Shown here in pieces: positions 50,788-63,945 of a stretch of DNA of 64,000 bases. Position 1 is the stretch's first letter, and every line of letters begins with the position of its first letter. The stretch comes from Synaphobranchus kaupii (taxonomy: Eukaryota > Chordata > Actinopteri > Anguilliformes > Synaphobranchidae). The stretch is taken from NCBI GenBank assembly GCA_029718625.1, contig CM056379.1, positions 61,221,626 to 61,285,625 on the forward strand, read 5' to 3'. The translations under genes were made by a program, and so were the position numbers. The notes beneath the pieces were generated by a model, which saw only the letters and a list, made by a program, of their open reading frames with translations, had not been told where the DNA came from and did not search any database.

Positions 50788-53700
50788 CCTATGTTTAGTG
50801 TGTTTTTTAGCATTTTTACTTTTATACTATCATTTTGGATCATAATCTCTTTTATACATAACTTTTATAATGGCACATGTACGGTTTAGCATTTCAAACA
50901 CCTGTCAGCATACAGTATGTGATGCATTGGGGTAAAATTGATGAAATCCCTGCAGGGCTACAGTCACAGCTCGATGATTTAACTTCTGATTCAAAATAGG
51001 TAGCAAATCAGGGGGCCCACTGATTTCTAACACCCCACTAATAACACTGTAAACATCATGAAGGAAATTTGGTCGGAAGTGCAGGCGTTTCTCTCCATCA
51101 GACATCCATTATTCCATCAGACCCGTACCATCGAGTGTGGCTTAGCCTGCAGAACATATGCTCCAGAATTATGTACTGATGCCAAACTAAATAAAAATAA
51201 ATAAATAAATAAAAATGAATAATAATAATTATAATAATTATAATACTTTAACAACCTGCTGCACAAGATGTGTTAGGTTTTGTCTCCTTTCCTTTAATTC
51301 ACCCAAATCGAGTTTATCCAAAATGCACATGTATATATTACCATGAGAGGTACAAAAATTCTATTTACCACATAATGCAGTTGTCATGAAACTCCCAACT
51401 ACATCAGTCATACCTATTATGTCTTACAACCTTTTTCCCCACCATCACACCAAGCTTGTTAGGATTCAGCCTCTGCACAGCCCCGCGGATGAAGAACGCT
51501 AATTTAATGGGCTTGGTGCAACAGGTGGTCTGTAGTGTGAAGTTCCCCTCTTCACACCATCCAACGTCTGATCCGCCCCCTACAACACATGCCGCAACCC
51601 ACACAACACTTGGTCTCAGCCTCTCCAGTTCTCCCCACAGTCAGCCCTACGACCCTGGGGATCTGAAGGAAACCATCTGGGGAATTGTCCATGGCCCCTC
51701 GGGAGGACGTTCTGAAGTGTCCCCCACTGGGCCAGAGGGGGGAGCTGTAGGAGGAGAGTCAAAGTGGGATGCAGGAAAGACTGACATTTTGAAAGGACCT
51801 GAGAGCTGGGGTTTGTCATACGCATCAAAGGACCAGAGGGCCTTGGAATAACACAAAAGGCTACTCGGATTTCCTTTGGATGTGTGGGCCATTTGCTCAC
51901 AGGAATGTCCCCATCTGGAAAAAGACTGATAAAGAGAAACTGGACTGTGTCATGGGTGTGTATGTGTGTTTTAGGGGCATTTAAGGCAGAAGGGGTCATT
52001 AAGCCACTGGCCAAACTATGGGAATGGGAAATGTCCGACCCGGCCATCTGTGACCTCTCCCGTGACCTCACACCTGGTCAGTCCTAGGGGAAAAACTCCA
52101 GACAGTACCACAGTGCCCTCATGTTGGCACCTGTCATTACACCCTTTACTTCTCTCCTGGATTAAGACTCAAAAACTTATGTTACATTACGTCTTATGTA
52201 ATAAGAATAGGAATTGCATGTAAAATGGTTCATCAGGAGGGAATTTTCATGACAACTGCAACATAATAAGACTATTAATCTGTGAATAATAATAATGTTA
52301 ATCTGTTTGGTATGGATGTAATCCGGTAAAATCAAGGAATCGAATGAGATACATTTCATACCAAATGGAGTTTAGTAAAGCATAGTTTCAACAACTCAGG
52401 GAAAAATTATAACATTGGAATGTCCTTCTCTGGTAATTATCTCCTTTTTCCCTTTCCCTACACAACAACCCCCAAAGGTGGGGGTCTAAATTCCTGTTTT
52501 GACCACCCTTCCAGGTTAATTTATGGCACTGCCGCCTGGTTCAAACGTGTGATTTGGCATAAAAGAAAGGGAGACAAGCCTATCTAGGAAGTTCGCAATA
52601 GACTTACCACACTGTGCAGATTCTGTGTGTGTGTGTGTAGCTGAAGCAGGCTGGGTAAGATATTTACTCTTTTCTTAATTTCTGTATTTTATAATTGACT
52701 GATAATTCTAAGATAACAACCTACCTGCCTGTTAATAAATTATTCTTATTTTAACTTGACTTTAATCCATCTTGTACCTTTTTCAGCCTAAATTATGACT
52801 GAATACTCAGGGGAACAATTTTGACCAATGACCAACTGATCAGTGGCGTGGTACTTTATGTGGAGTCCCCAAGTTGGGAAAGGCAGTCAAGTTCGGCCAG
52901 TAAAACGGGATTGGTGGTGCATGGCTCTGGGAATTTGATGTGAAGAGAACCCATGGACGTTTTACGTCGGTTCTTGTGAAATTAGCCTTAAGGAGCCCTC
53001 TGAATGCACGCTGACCTGGGCTCACAACTATCTATGTAAAATATAATGCATGTATTGTGTTGGCTAGACCCCCAACCTCTGTGTTCTCCACCGAACTGAG
53101 ATTCAGCAATAGTGCTAATCCCGGGAGCATATATTGAGTGATGGTGGCACACAAGGAAGAGTCGAGTGTAACCACTCTGAGCTTCACGAATGATTAAAAC
53201 TAAATTCAAAATTCTAGTTTCATATGGAGTCAGATAATTACAAGTAAAACATTAGTAACTGCTACGCTTACTTTTTGTGATCATAGATATATTCGATGTG
53301 TTGTTCAGCTCCTTTGTGAATGTTCTAATGCTCCCATTAGAATATTGACATTTGGACGACAGGTCGGATATATCCGTGATGGCAACATGGCCCCGTTTGT
53401 GAACGGAGAATAATAAGAATCATACTGATCCGTTTCAGGCCTGTCTTAAGCGGGATATGGAGCAGCGCATTCATATCTGACTCGTGGCGACGGACCCAGT
53501 ATATTCTTAAATGTAATTGTGCTCTGTTCATGAACGGAGGATAAATAACTAACATCTCTTATTTACATCACAACAGCAGAGGAAAAACACGTTGCCCTTC
53601 CCCTCCAGCTATTCCCTTCAATGCCAGCTGCATGGTTTTTGTGGCACATGGTTTTTTGGCACAGGAACCGCGTAGCTGGTGTTGAAATGCAATGACAGAC

Positions 53701-54941
53701 CGCTCTGCAGGTCAATAAATACAATCACGAGGATTGCTTTGAATTGTGTCACGTTCCGTGTGCCACACTATGCTGACAAAGCTAAATGCAATGGGCTTGT
53801 TTACATTTCCATTTAGACACGAAAACCGCACAGCCTGCGTTGAAAAGTAATACAAATGTGTCGCAAAAGCAATTGCATTTAATTAAGTCACTAAAAATCT
53901 ATCATACATGAAGGCTTCATAACTATTTCTGGCCTTGCTAATAATTGTGACACATGTTGTTTTGAGAAAATATTTATTATAAAAATATTTAGCTTTCTTT
54001 GAATAATTTAACCTAAATTGAAGATTATGCGCTTCTCATATTTTGTGTGTCCAGTCATGCTGATAAACAACAAAGACATTTTTTTATGGCCTTTTTCGCT
54101 CATATTTTCCAGGGTTGCCAATCATTCTGGTGGGCACTGTATGTAGTACAACGTCCTTCATCAGAATATTTCATGGTGTTTGAGAGAATCTTTGAATCTT
54201 CAACAATCCACTTTACAGACTTGACAAGTAGTTAAAAGTTGTGTTCTGGAAAGCACCATCCCAACGTAACCAACTGCCATTTGTACAAATGACTCAGTGC
54301 CTTAATGCTGATACAGTGAGGGAGAAACTAAACCACAGGAACCACGATGCTGAAGCCAAACAAGAGATGCTGTGTTTTTCCATTAGATTTTATAAATAAC
54401 ATGAAAACGAAAATAATCAACTGTATTCAAGTCATTCAACAGGCATTCAAAAGTCTTTACAAACAATTAAACTGAAAAAAGTACTATAAACTATTCTGTC
54501 TGCTTGTAGAATCCATCTTTCAAGATATCAAATTGGGAATAAACCTAAAGGGGGAAACAGTAAAACAACAGTCTCAGAGAACTATTAGCAACTATTAGGA
54601 GGTCTGAACTGTTCTCTGTTCAGAAGAACAGAGAATAAACTGAAATATAACACCTTTACATTTATGGTGCAACTCATTTATGGTTCCTTACTTTCGTCAA
54701 AATTAGAGAACAATTTGACCTATTTCTCATACATAATGAAGCCGTATAACATTGATGGCCGTGCTTCAAACATAACTGAAACAATTGAGCACAACACAGA
54801 TATAAAATACATACTATATGTTTACATCCAAATCAGATCTGTTATTTCCAAACAGTGTACACATTAACGTGATTTATACACCTATATAAAAGCATTACAC
54901 ATTAGCTGTATAATAATGTTACCTTCTTCATGTTTTGAACC
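50788..54941. other. Intergenic stretch, possible LTR at about 52,440-52,790
   Basis: No host gene recognised. At about 52,440-52,790 there is an LTR-like layout, with CATAAAAG near 52,558 and AATAAA near 52,734. This could be the 3' LTR of the envelope-bearing provirus, but I found no partner LTR and no clear polypurine tract. The open frames at 51,404-52,071 match nothing I know. Confidence 0.35.
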
Positions 54942-57021
54942 TCAGTCATCCTGTGGAGAGAAAGAAGGGCATTTTATTACACATTAGTGTGGTAGATGGG
55001 ACTGATCCTCTCATTTGAATCCCTTGATGTTGTTGTTGTGTTCCAATTGAAAGCTATTTACGAGTGAGGTACAGTTACTAACATCCAGATCATCAAGGTC
55101 ATCCATGACAGGAGCTTCTCCTTTCTTGGACATATCGTGCAGCATCTGAAGGCAAAACAGAATAAGGCTTAAGCCGAGGAGAAGCACTGTTGGATGAGCC
55201 TCTCTAATTTAATAGCTATGGCACAAATCTGAGAAGCTGAACAGAACAGTGGAAGTATAATCAACACCTTTAACTGACCAATAAGGCCCTGAATTACAGC
55301 AAAAACCAACAGACCCTGAAGCTTCCCAAGAATAGAGTTGGCTACTCCTGTAGCAGATAGTTTCCTGAAAATATTTCATATATATATTTACGTATTTAAC
55401 CAGGCAGGTCAACTGAAAACTTGGTTGTCTTTTGCAGCGATGACCTGGGAAATCAAAGTGTGTAGGAAAGCAAGGGAATTTAGGGGCTGATTAGGTGGCC
55501 AGGTGTAATGAGCCAATTTTTGTGGAAATTTGACCGGTTAACACTCCTATTTCAAAAAGTACCATGGGATCTCTACTGACCTCAGTGGGTCAAGACCTTT
55601 GTTCTATGTCTCATCTGAAGGAAGGTACGGTCTGCATTGGAATTATGGTTGGTCTGGAGGGAAGTTTATCCCTTATTCACCCAACAACACCTCTTCCATC
55701 TACGAGCATGTGTCATCTGCATCACGTCAAAATAATTAACGCATCTATTATAATCAATCGTGAAAACAACACCAGCCATGTGCATGGCGTCATGTTACGC
55801 TTCACCCTGCATTGCTGCTCGCCCTGTTTCTATTTGAGACGTAATGCTCCAGACCTCCTTCTGCAAGTCACGCCTTCGCCAATTGACTGGGGAAAACTAC
55901 GCGCACGAGCATGTATGTTTCACCAGCTGTCAATCGCTGTTTTCAGTCTTACTTTCCACCATAATCTTGGATCGTGGATTTTAAAGGGAATGGGAGATGA
56001 CACTTTGATTGGTTTATTGCATGTTAAGCCCAAGACACACCTATAATTAATGAATCAATCCCATTTGAACCTTGGGCATAGGTGTCATTTACGCTGGGGA
56101 CGCTGGGGACATGTCCCCACCACTTTTTGAAATGGGCAATTTTGTTGATTGATATTGTCCTGAAGGTTGTGATAACAGTCTGTAGCCTGTCAGTGTAAAT
56201 CCTGTATGAATATATCTACAGGTGTTGATATTGTCCTGAAGGTTGTGATTAGGCTGTAGCCTATCAGTGTAAATCCTGTATCTACAGGTATTACTAGTGT
56301 ATTGCGCGTGGGGGGGTCCACCGAATGTTGTTTTTTTTAATCTGAAAAAAGTGTCCCCACCACTTTTCAAAACAAAGTGACGCCCTTGACCTTGGGCCTT
56401 ACTGTGATGTTCTCACTCCCGTCCTCTTGTTTCCCGTGTTTTCCTTCTCCCCTTGTTTCATGTTTGTCTCTCCCTAGTTCGTTTCCCCGTGCTGCAGGTT
56501 GGGCGTGGTTTTTCCCTTTCGTGTCACTCTGTCCCACTACTCTTCTTCCGCCTATCCCATTCCTCCGTTTTGCATGCATTCCACACACTCTCTGCTCCGT
56601 TAATCACCCTCTCATACATTCACACGCGGCACTTAATTGATTCTCATTAATGTTTGTATTTAGTCACCTGGTGTTCTCTGTCCTGTGCCAGTTCGTTAAC
56701 TCTCCTTGCGTGAATCTCTGGTCTTGTCTTGGTGATACCTAGTATCCAGTCTAGTCTAGCATTTAAATCCTTTGTCTTGTACCGGCGTTAACTCGCCCCT
56801 CCACTCCGTCTGGTTTCCGTCTAGCTCTCGCCTGGAACAGCGCTTCCTGCTATTCGCTTATCCCTGCCTCGCTGTACTAACTTTGTCTGCTTGAGTCTAC
56901 CAACCTGCAGTTGTTTGCTACCCCTGCCTGTGTTGCTGTTTCCTGCCAAACCATCTTCCGTGTGTGCATGCAGTCGGGGCTCCAGCTCTCCCACTCTGCG
57001 GCGGTGCCCGCCTCCTGCCTG

Positions 57022-57060
<39 letters not shown>

Positions 57061-60000
57061 GCTGCTGCTGCTGCTGCTGCTGCTGTCCTGCCGCTGCGCC
57101 CACGTCCAGCCCGGACTCCGCTCCGCTAACCTGCATTGCTCCTGCCACTCCGCTCTGCCCTGCTCCCCGCTCCCCGCTCCTCCTCTGCTCAGCCTGCCTG
57201 GTTTTCCTTCTCCATCACCAGTCCCTGGCCTCTCCTGCTCCCGCTGCTCCCCTGCTGTACCCACTACAGGACTGTTAGTCTTTATATGTCTCCCTATGCT
57301 TCAGGAGGAATTCTGGTCGAAGCAATAATTTATTAGAGCTACGCGCTCTCTGTCTGTCTGTCTTGAGTCCAGTTCCGGCTTGGACCTATAACTGCCTTTG
57401 CCTTTTCTCCCTATGCTTCAGGAGGGATTCTGGTCGAAGCAATAAAATAATTGAGTATTGGCATTCCTGTGTTCGAGTCGTGCATTTGAGTCCAGTCCAT
57501 TTCCGGGGTCGTAACACTTACTTTGCACTCAAAATATCTGCTCTCTAACTAGCAAAAGTGGAGTTGGACACGCCCTATATGCACTTGTGCCATGCGTTTT
57601 AGACCATGTGCTAAGATTGTTAAGATAGAGTCCACAGTGTGGCATGGCAGAAAACATTGGGCTGGTTTTGAAATACATGAGCGGGGCGATTTGGTCACAC
57701 TCACATCCATATAGTTCTCGTACTCTACCCTGCCTTCATCCTCCTCCTGTTCCCAGTCTCTCCAATTGTCAAAATCCACAGCCAACCAACTGGGCTGCAA
57801 GGGAATAATTGCAAGATAAGGGCAACTTTTAATAGTAATGAAGGTGTATTATGAATTACAAACAACAGCTGCAGCTTAAACGAGATTAACAATTCCTAAA
57901 GAAATTGTAGGTGTGGTTGCTTCGCAGTGGTATTAATTGCTGGAAATGGTATCGAAAGATGGGTAATATGTGTGAGGTGAAAATAAAAGGTGGAAATGGT
58001 ATGAAGCGGTAATGTGGTATAAAGGGATCTAAAGAAGGTGAAAGTGTTAAAATATGGTGATGTATTTTGTGGTAAGTAGTCTAAAGAACCTGGAAGTGAT
58101 ACAAAGAAGTAATGAATTTTGATGAAAGCACAAAAATGTAATGTCAAATCATCTGAGATAGTAGTGTTGGGTCATAACAGTTTTTGACAGGAATTATTGT
58201 GTCATAAGCAATGTAATTACAGCATCCATATTCTATTGCATCAGTTTTCAAAATGTGCCCATTGACACCCATTCATTTTTTTGGCGATAAAAGGTAAATT
58301 ATCTGAAAAGATGTATATGGTATAAAGGTAAAAAGTAACAGCAACCTGGAGGGCGTATAACGGTATTGTATGAGGTATGAATAGTGTTGATGGTGTGAAT
58401 GGTGTAGGAGGAGATAGTTGGCAAAGAAAAAGTGGCGGAATAATAAGAAGTATGGAGGGTAATAGAAAGTGTTTCACAACCACACCTAATTACAGAATAT
58501 ACAGTACTGCGATGGCAGGTATGTATGCCATCCGCCAAGTTACGGTTTGGCGGGGCATGCCCCATACCTACCTATACAGCACAGAGAGTTTATAGCACTG
58601 TCTGTAAGTCATTAATTAAAACTTGCAAAAGCTAGGCCTGCCATTAAAAGTATTGATATCAAAATGAGACAAAGTTACAACAAACAATATTGGCTATCGT
58701 AGCTCACACTAATTAAACTAGCTCTATTCCAAAGCAATGCTACTCAATATTTCCTAAATTATTTAATGTAACTTGGCCCTGTGTTTTTCATCTTACCATC
58801 TGAGGAGAATGCGGTCATTTAAACTTTAAACGTCAAACAACAAAAAATACCTCATGGAAGAACACATAATTTCAATTAATGTTTTAAACATCTGACGAAA
58901 AATTACACTCCAGAAAGGATATATTTATAGTTGGTTGTCAAGTTAATTTTAGAAAATGTTTTCAAAATGTTCTATGCTGCTCATTCTTTAGGACTAACAA
59001 AAGCCATGTTTATTCATGAAAAAAGAGGCTAAAAAACATTATAGCGCTTAAGCATATTTCTGACATTTTTCTTTCCCACATCATTCAGTTTGTTTGTTAC
59101 TGCATCGGAAACGCAACCTTCAATGCTTAACGTTAACCCATGTCCTTTCAGCACAATATTTGATTTCGTAGCCTATACAACATGCCACATTTAGCCTATG
59201 TTCATACAGTTGAATACATCCGGCAAATAACTAAAAAATTGTTGCCTCTACAATCTCGGCACGTTTTCAACTGCAACAGCTTAAACATAAACACGCGAGC
59301 TGCCTTCAAAACCTTTTTTCCCTCACTCTTGTATGACAGAGAAAGAATAATGTCATTTAAATCGATTTACTGTATGTGCATTTGCTGTCTTTTACTGCAA
59401 TGAAATTCATATGTTTTAGGCTATTACTATTTTGTATATCATTTACCATACATACTGTAGGTATTTCTGAAATACAGCATCCAATAAAACAGTAAATCCC
59501 ATTTTCTGTGCAAAAACAAGCTTTGGGACAACAATACAGTACAGAACAATCTGTTACAAGCACACTGACAGGTGATACAGCTCTGCAACAAGTCAAGAAT
59601 CACTTAAGGACGCAAGGAAAGTATGCAAGGAATGAAAATAAACGATTGGAATGAACCCAACGCGTTTCGTTTTCCAAATTCGGTTAACAAGGGGATGGCG
59701 CTCCCCCGTGTTCAATGACAATTCGAGCCGTGGGCACAGGGTGTTGCTGCCATTTCCGTTTCAACTTCACTAATTTGTGTGCACAGAAAATATCAACATA
59801 TGCAAAAGGGGAAAAAATAGAACATCTCTGCCTTTAGGGGCGCGTCCTACCCGGTACCTTTAAAACCACTTGCTTCACAGCAATGAAAATAATGAAAATA
59901 AAGGTTAATGAACAATCTAACATAACTTAATAACTGAATGTAAATTTTCACATGGTAGGTAGGAGGTGCCTACTGTGCCTACTCAGATTGCATGTCTCTT

Positions 60001-61825
60001 CTGTCACCAGTTATTCTGTACCTTAGCTGTGTCTTTAGTCAAGCGGGGCCACGCAACGTTCTCCTTCACCTTCCTCAGTATGACATTGATGGTGCGGTCA
60101 TATTGCCTCTCTCTGGAGTCCTGGTGGTAAAGCACACGACACCAATGTTCAGCTTCTGGAAGTGGTGAATTCATTGCATTCATGAGCAAAAGCATTTAGG
60201 CTAAATTGTGAGATAGAACATCATAGCATTAACTTGGGGGACATTGTTCAAATAAAAAACCAAGAATAAAGTAGCTCTGCTCACTGCAAGACATATTTTT
60301 ATTTTAAAGAAAAGCCTGCAGATCAGTGTTTCTGGGAATATTCATCTTAACTTAAGCAATAAGCCACCTATTTAACCCTCATATTGTGTTCAGGGTCAAT
60401 TTTAACCGATTCAATATTTTACGTTTATTAAAAACCTGTTAACCTTGTTTTTTCATCTTGACAGTATATGACTTTTCCTAATTTGTTGGAATTAAATAGC
60501 AAACACGCAATAAACATAATGCTATATTTTCAAATGTCATGTACCACCTTTGTATACAATGGTGTTGTGTAGGGGCATTTGTGGGGATAGCTGTATGAAT
60601 TTAAGAAAATATACAAGCTTTTTTAGTTTTTAACTCAGATTTTTTTGTGGGTAATTCTGGTGCCACTTTCCTATAAAGGTTTTAAAGTTCACAAACCTTT
60701 ACTTACCTCAGGCTCTAAAGTGAGATGTTTCATCACAGATTTTTAATATTGAGGGATAAAAGGCTAGTCAATTGGGAGACACAAAAAAGGTGACAGAAAG
60801 TGTAAAATTTGTTTTGTGTTAGTTTAAACTTTTGTTTTCCAAACATAAAAGGCTCATAAAATGTCAACATAATATAAGGGTTAAATGAAATTACTGTGCA
60901 AAGGTGCAACATTTTTTAATATTTCACATTACGCTTTAGTTGTTGGAAAGTCCTGTGTGTGGAAGTACTTACAAATTTCTGGATCTTTTCGTAGAAGCAA
61001 ATCTCATTGTAGACGTTGATGTCATCAACTGTTTTGCAGCTGCCCAGAACACAGAGATATGCTGAACGCAATGTAATACAGAAAAATATTTGATGTGTTG
61101 TATTGGAACTGAAATTTATATTTTTATGTGGAGTGGCATGTACTATATATTCCACAGCATCAAATATCATGGTACACAGTATGTAACCCCTCACCCATTT
61201 CCTCCTCTTTATATCAGTGGAATGCCACAAACACCAACTATATAAGGCTCATTTCTACAGGTTCACAAAAGCTTTAAAGCTTGATGGCATTAGAGAAATA
61301 CTAACCAAAATCAACTATTTTACTTTCCTTTTAAATAAAATGTTTAGATGAGTCATTTTCAGTGGACATTGGCAGTCAACCGAGAGGATGTGATCAATGT
61401 ACCATACTGATAAAAGCTTCTCTGTAACTGCTGGCCTTACTGTAGAGTCAGTAGTTACTACATACCTCAGAATCATTTTGTCATCCTGTATATCCACCAC
61501 AAGGTCCTTGCTATTCTGCACCATGAAATTTACTGTGACATACTTCTTCCGGTCAAACCACAAAGTTTTGGCTGGTTGACTTTTGGAAATACAAGAGAAG
61601 ATTAATTTTAATCATGTGAGCACCACCAGTACAAGTTGAATGAATAATAATGTATCCATAAGTAGTTGTTAACCAATTTTATGTAAATTACATCCTCAGA
61701 GCGTTTTTACTCTGACAAAGGTCATTTACATGAGACTAAACATAAGCGAACTATGCCACAGGGTAATGTAATATTTTTATGTTTGAGAATACGTACCAAT
61801 CATCAGGCCTTGTGATCTTTGGCAT
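54942..61825 (-). CDS. ptges3l: PTGES3L, p23-like CS-domain co-chaperone (7 coding exons, 156 aa)
   Basis: A paralogue of the HSP90 co-chaperone p23 (PTGES3); its own function is less known. Exons in transcript order: 61,825-61,797; 61,579-61,466; 61,039-60,973; 60,120-60,022; 57,794-57,705; 55,145-55,083; 54,950-54,942 (coding). All are GT/AG and phases join to 471 nt. The start is MPKITRPDD. The CS domain covers about residues 10-115 and shows the p23 landmarks LWFDRKKYV, YNEICFYEKI, AWPRLTK and FDNWRDWE. An acidic tail (MDDLDDLDDD) ends the protein, shorter than in p23. The last coding exon adds only two aspartates and the stop. The intron between 57,705 and 55,145 contains the solo LTR and a hAT MITE. 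It lies upstream of AARSD1 on the same strand, as in human. Confidence 0.95.
56078..56389. mobile_element. hAT MITE with 8-bp target duplication, PTGES3L intron 5
   Basis: CCTTGGGC flanks both ends (56,070-56,077 and 56,390-56,397). The ends carry inverted GTCATTT/AAAGTGAC and GTCCCCACCACTTTT motifs. The inside has two tandem copies of about 65 bp (GATATTGTCCTGAAGGTTGT at about 56,152 and 56,227). Confidence 0.85.
56403..57516 (+). mobile_element. Solo Ty3/gypsy-type LTR (1.1 kb), PTGES3L intron 5
   Basis: Starts TGTGATG and ends GTAACA (TG...CA). The 5-bp direct repeat CTTAC flanks it (56,398-56,402 and 57,517-57,521). AATAAA at about 57,442. The block TTCAGGAGG[A/G]ATTCTGGTCG is present twice, near 57,300 and 57,418, as an internal duplication. 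It contains a CTG tract (57,022-57,085). No internal retroviral genes remain. Confidence 0.88.
57022..57085 (+). repeat. (CTG)n repeat, about 21 units, inside the solo LTR
   Basis: Trinucleotide run with one frame-breaking T near 57,060. It opens all frames and explains the leucine-, cysteine- and glutamine-rich predictions there. Confidence 0.95.
58512..58577. repeat. Short palindromic repeat, inverted copy at 48,536-48,600
   Basis: Contains GGCGGGGCATGCCCCATACC and a partner ATGCCATCCGCCAA. The copy at 48,536-48,600 is in opposite orientation. Confidence 0.7.
58575..58832. repeat. Dispersed repeat, direct copy at 63,712-63,945
   Basis: Both contain CTATCGTAGCTCACACTAA and CTAGCTCTATTCCAAAGCAA in the same order. 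A shorter inverted copy is at about 41,420-41,480. Confidence 0.85.
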
Positions 61826-63113
61826 CTTTACTCTTGACAGTGGGGTAAAACTAAGAGAGAAAAATGTTGTAAAATGGTATATTCATTAATCCAGTCTTCC
61901 AATGTGGCTCTCCAGACTACTGAGGAAACGTGTTCTCTATACAACTGTGTGCAAACTTCAGGCTATTTTTAGGATGGCTCATATCAGCTGCCTAAAATAC
62001 CAACCCCCTGCTCCCTTTTATAGCCCTTCCAGTGAACCACCAGGGAAAAACAAAGCACTTTCTAGAGTTTTCTCTAGCCAATCTCTTTCCTCCCTTAAAC
62101 CTGAAGGAGGGAGTGAGCTCTAACTGCTGACTAGGGGGCTCGATTGGTAGTCAGCTTACTGGGCAGTGATGGCGGACACAGCTGTCTGCAAAGAAATTCC
62201 TCAAGAGACAGCTGCTTAGAACACTGAAGAAAGAGACATTATGGTGATCAAATGGGATGGTCAAATGTCACCTTAAGGTAATTTCCAGTAACATTGCAGT
62301 GTTTTCAATATAACTATAGTGACAATTCTAAATGCAAACGTTTGAACAGGATAATCTACAATCTCTGGAAAAAAAGCGCATCTTTCTATCTAAATTCATC
62401 CTGGTCTCCGACCCAGGTGGTTTTTTCTTTCATACATACTATAAATAAGTACTTATTCTGTCCAAACACTTGGTGTTTGTCTGAACACGATGGCTCGTTC
62501 ATTGACAAGAACCTCTTATAAACGTGCATTAATTTCTGCTGTAGGTGTGTGTCTGATTTCACCTGTTGGTTTATATAGGCTATGTTCATGTTATCCAGCT
62601 AATTTAAGCTTAAACCTGAGTATTTGCAGGTTTGGGTTTAAGACACGGTTGGCCCAGTAGCAAGTCTGGCTAAATTTTGAACTCACTTCATGAAAATCCT
62701 GGGTTTATCCCAGATTGTCAACAAACTAAACTCAGTCAGCCACGTATGTGAAATAGGGCCCTGAAAAGCAACAGGGTGTGCTGGTTTTTTGTTACTCAGC
62801 ACTTATATTTGTTACTCAGCACTAATCATAAGTTTATTATAGTTAACACGTCACTTGCTTTCTTGAGTTTGAATTGGCTGCTAATTTTTAAGTGAAAGTA
62901 AAAACCAGACCTTCAGGACCATTTTACTACTAATAGCCATTTAGGCTGTTTTCATCAGTTTTAACATTCACTTTAAATAAAGCCAATTATGAACTCCAAT
63001 TGTGGGGGATAAATGGGGCACTACCATCATTGCAGTTTTAGGTTGTTTAGGCAATGTATTAATGTTCGATTAAATACTCACATTGCTTCATTAAAATAGC
63101 CAATTTCATTCTA
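61826..63113. other. 5' flank of PTGES3L, no gene recognised
   Basis: Contains the presumed PTGES3L promoter and 5' UTR. I see no TATA box and no recognisable element; the open frames are short and do not resemble known proteins. Confidence 0.4.
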
Positions 63114-63652
63114 CAAACTTCATTTCAAAAAAGTTGGGACAGTATGTAAAATGCAAATAAAAGCAGAAAGCAGTGATTCGTAAATTCTCTTTTACATATA
63201 TTCAATTGAAAACAGTACAAAGAAAAGAGATTTATTGTTTTACCTGCATCACGTTCCAAAACAGTTTGGACAAGGGAAACATAAGACTGGGAAGGTTGTG
63301 GAATGTTCAAAAAACACCTTCCACAGGTAAACAGGTGACTAGGTAACTGGTGATGCTATCATGACTGGGTATAAAAGGAGCATCCACAAAGGCTCGGGTG
63401 TTTACGAGCAAGGATGGGTCGAGGTTCACCACTTTGCAAATAGTCCAACAGTTTAAGAACAACGTTTCTCAACGCACGTTTCTCACTTATGCAAAGAATT
63501 TAGGTATTTCTCCATCTACAATCCATAATATTATTAAAAGATTCAGAGAATCTGGAGAAATATCCGTGCGTAAAGGGCAAGGCCAAAAACCAATATTGAA
63601 TGCTGTGACCTTTGATCCCTGCACTGCATTAAAAACCGACATGCTTCTGTAA
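63114..63652 (+). mobile_element. Truncated Tc1-like element
   Basis: The left end CAAACTTCATTTCAAAAAAG continues TTGGGAC, a common fish Tc1/mariner-type terminus, after TA at 63,112-63,113. The + strand from about 63,401 reads a helix-turn-helix segment (NLGISPSTIHNIIKRF) then stops near 63,652. No right terminus; the next sequence is the dispersed repeat shared with 58,575. Confidence 0.75.
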
Positions 63653-63711
63653 TGAATATCAGATCAAAAAAACGTCTACAACGTAAAATAAGCCAAGTTA
63701 CTCACGCATAG

Positions 63712-63945
63712 CCTACATAGCGCTGTCCATAAGTTCTTAATTCCAACTTGCAAAAACTAGGCCTGCCTTTAAAAGTCTTGATATCAAAATGTGGCCAAGT
63801 GACAACTAACAATATTGCCTATCGTAGCTCACACTAAATAAACTAGCTCTATTCCAAAGCAATGCTATCCAAACTTTCCTAAATTATTTAATGCAACTTT
63901 TTCTTCATTTTACCATCTCAAGAGAATGTGGTCAATGAAACTGTA
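63712..63945. repeat. Second copy of the 58,575 dispersed repeat
   Basis: About 230 bp in the same orientation as 58,575-58,832, with scattered substitutions. Confidence 0.85.

Noticed and set aside
51404..52071. Possible minus-strand or plus-strand exons between the envelope frame and PTGES3L
   Set aside because: Some stretches look protein-like, but no family was recognised, frames conflict, and no consistent splice sites were found.
56821..57336. Serine-, leucine-, cysteine- or glutamine-rich proteins
   Set aside because: All arise from the CTG tract within a solo LTR; no homology and no support in any one frame.
57549..57800. Minus-strand frame starting upstream of PTGES3L exon 5
   Set aside because: Only 57,794-57,705 is exon; the codons before the CAG acceptor and after the GT donor are intron.
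61039..61066. Alternative acceptor for PTGES3L exon 3 at TTCAG near 61,063
   Set aside because: It would put the exon out of phase with exon 2; the GGGCAG acceptor at 61,041-61,040 keeps the frame and the family's Ser-Cys junction.
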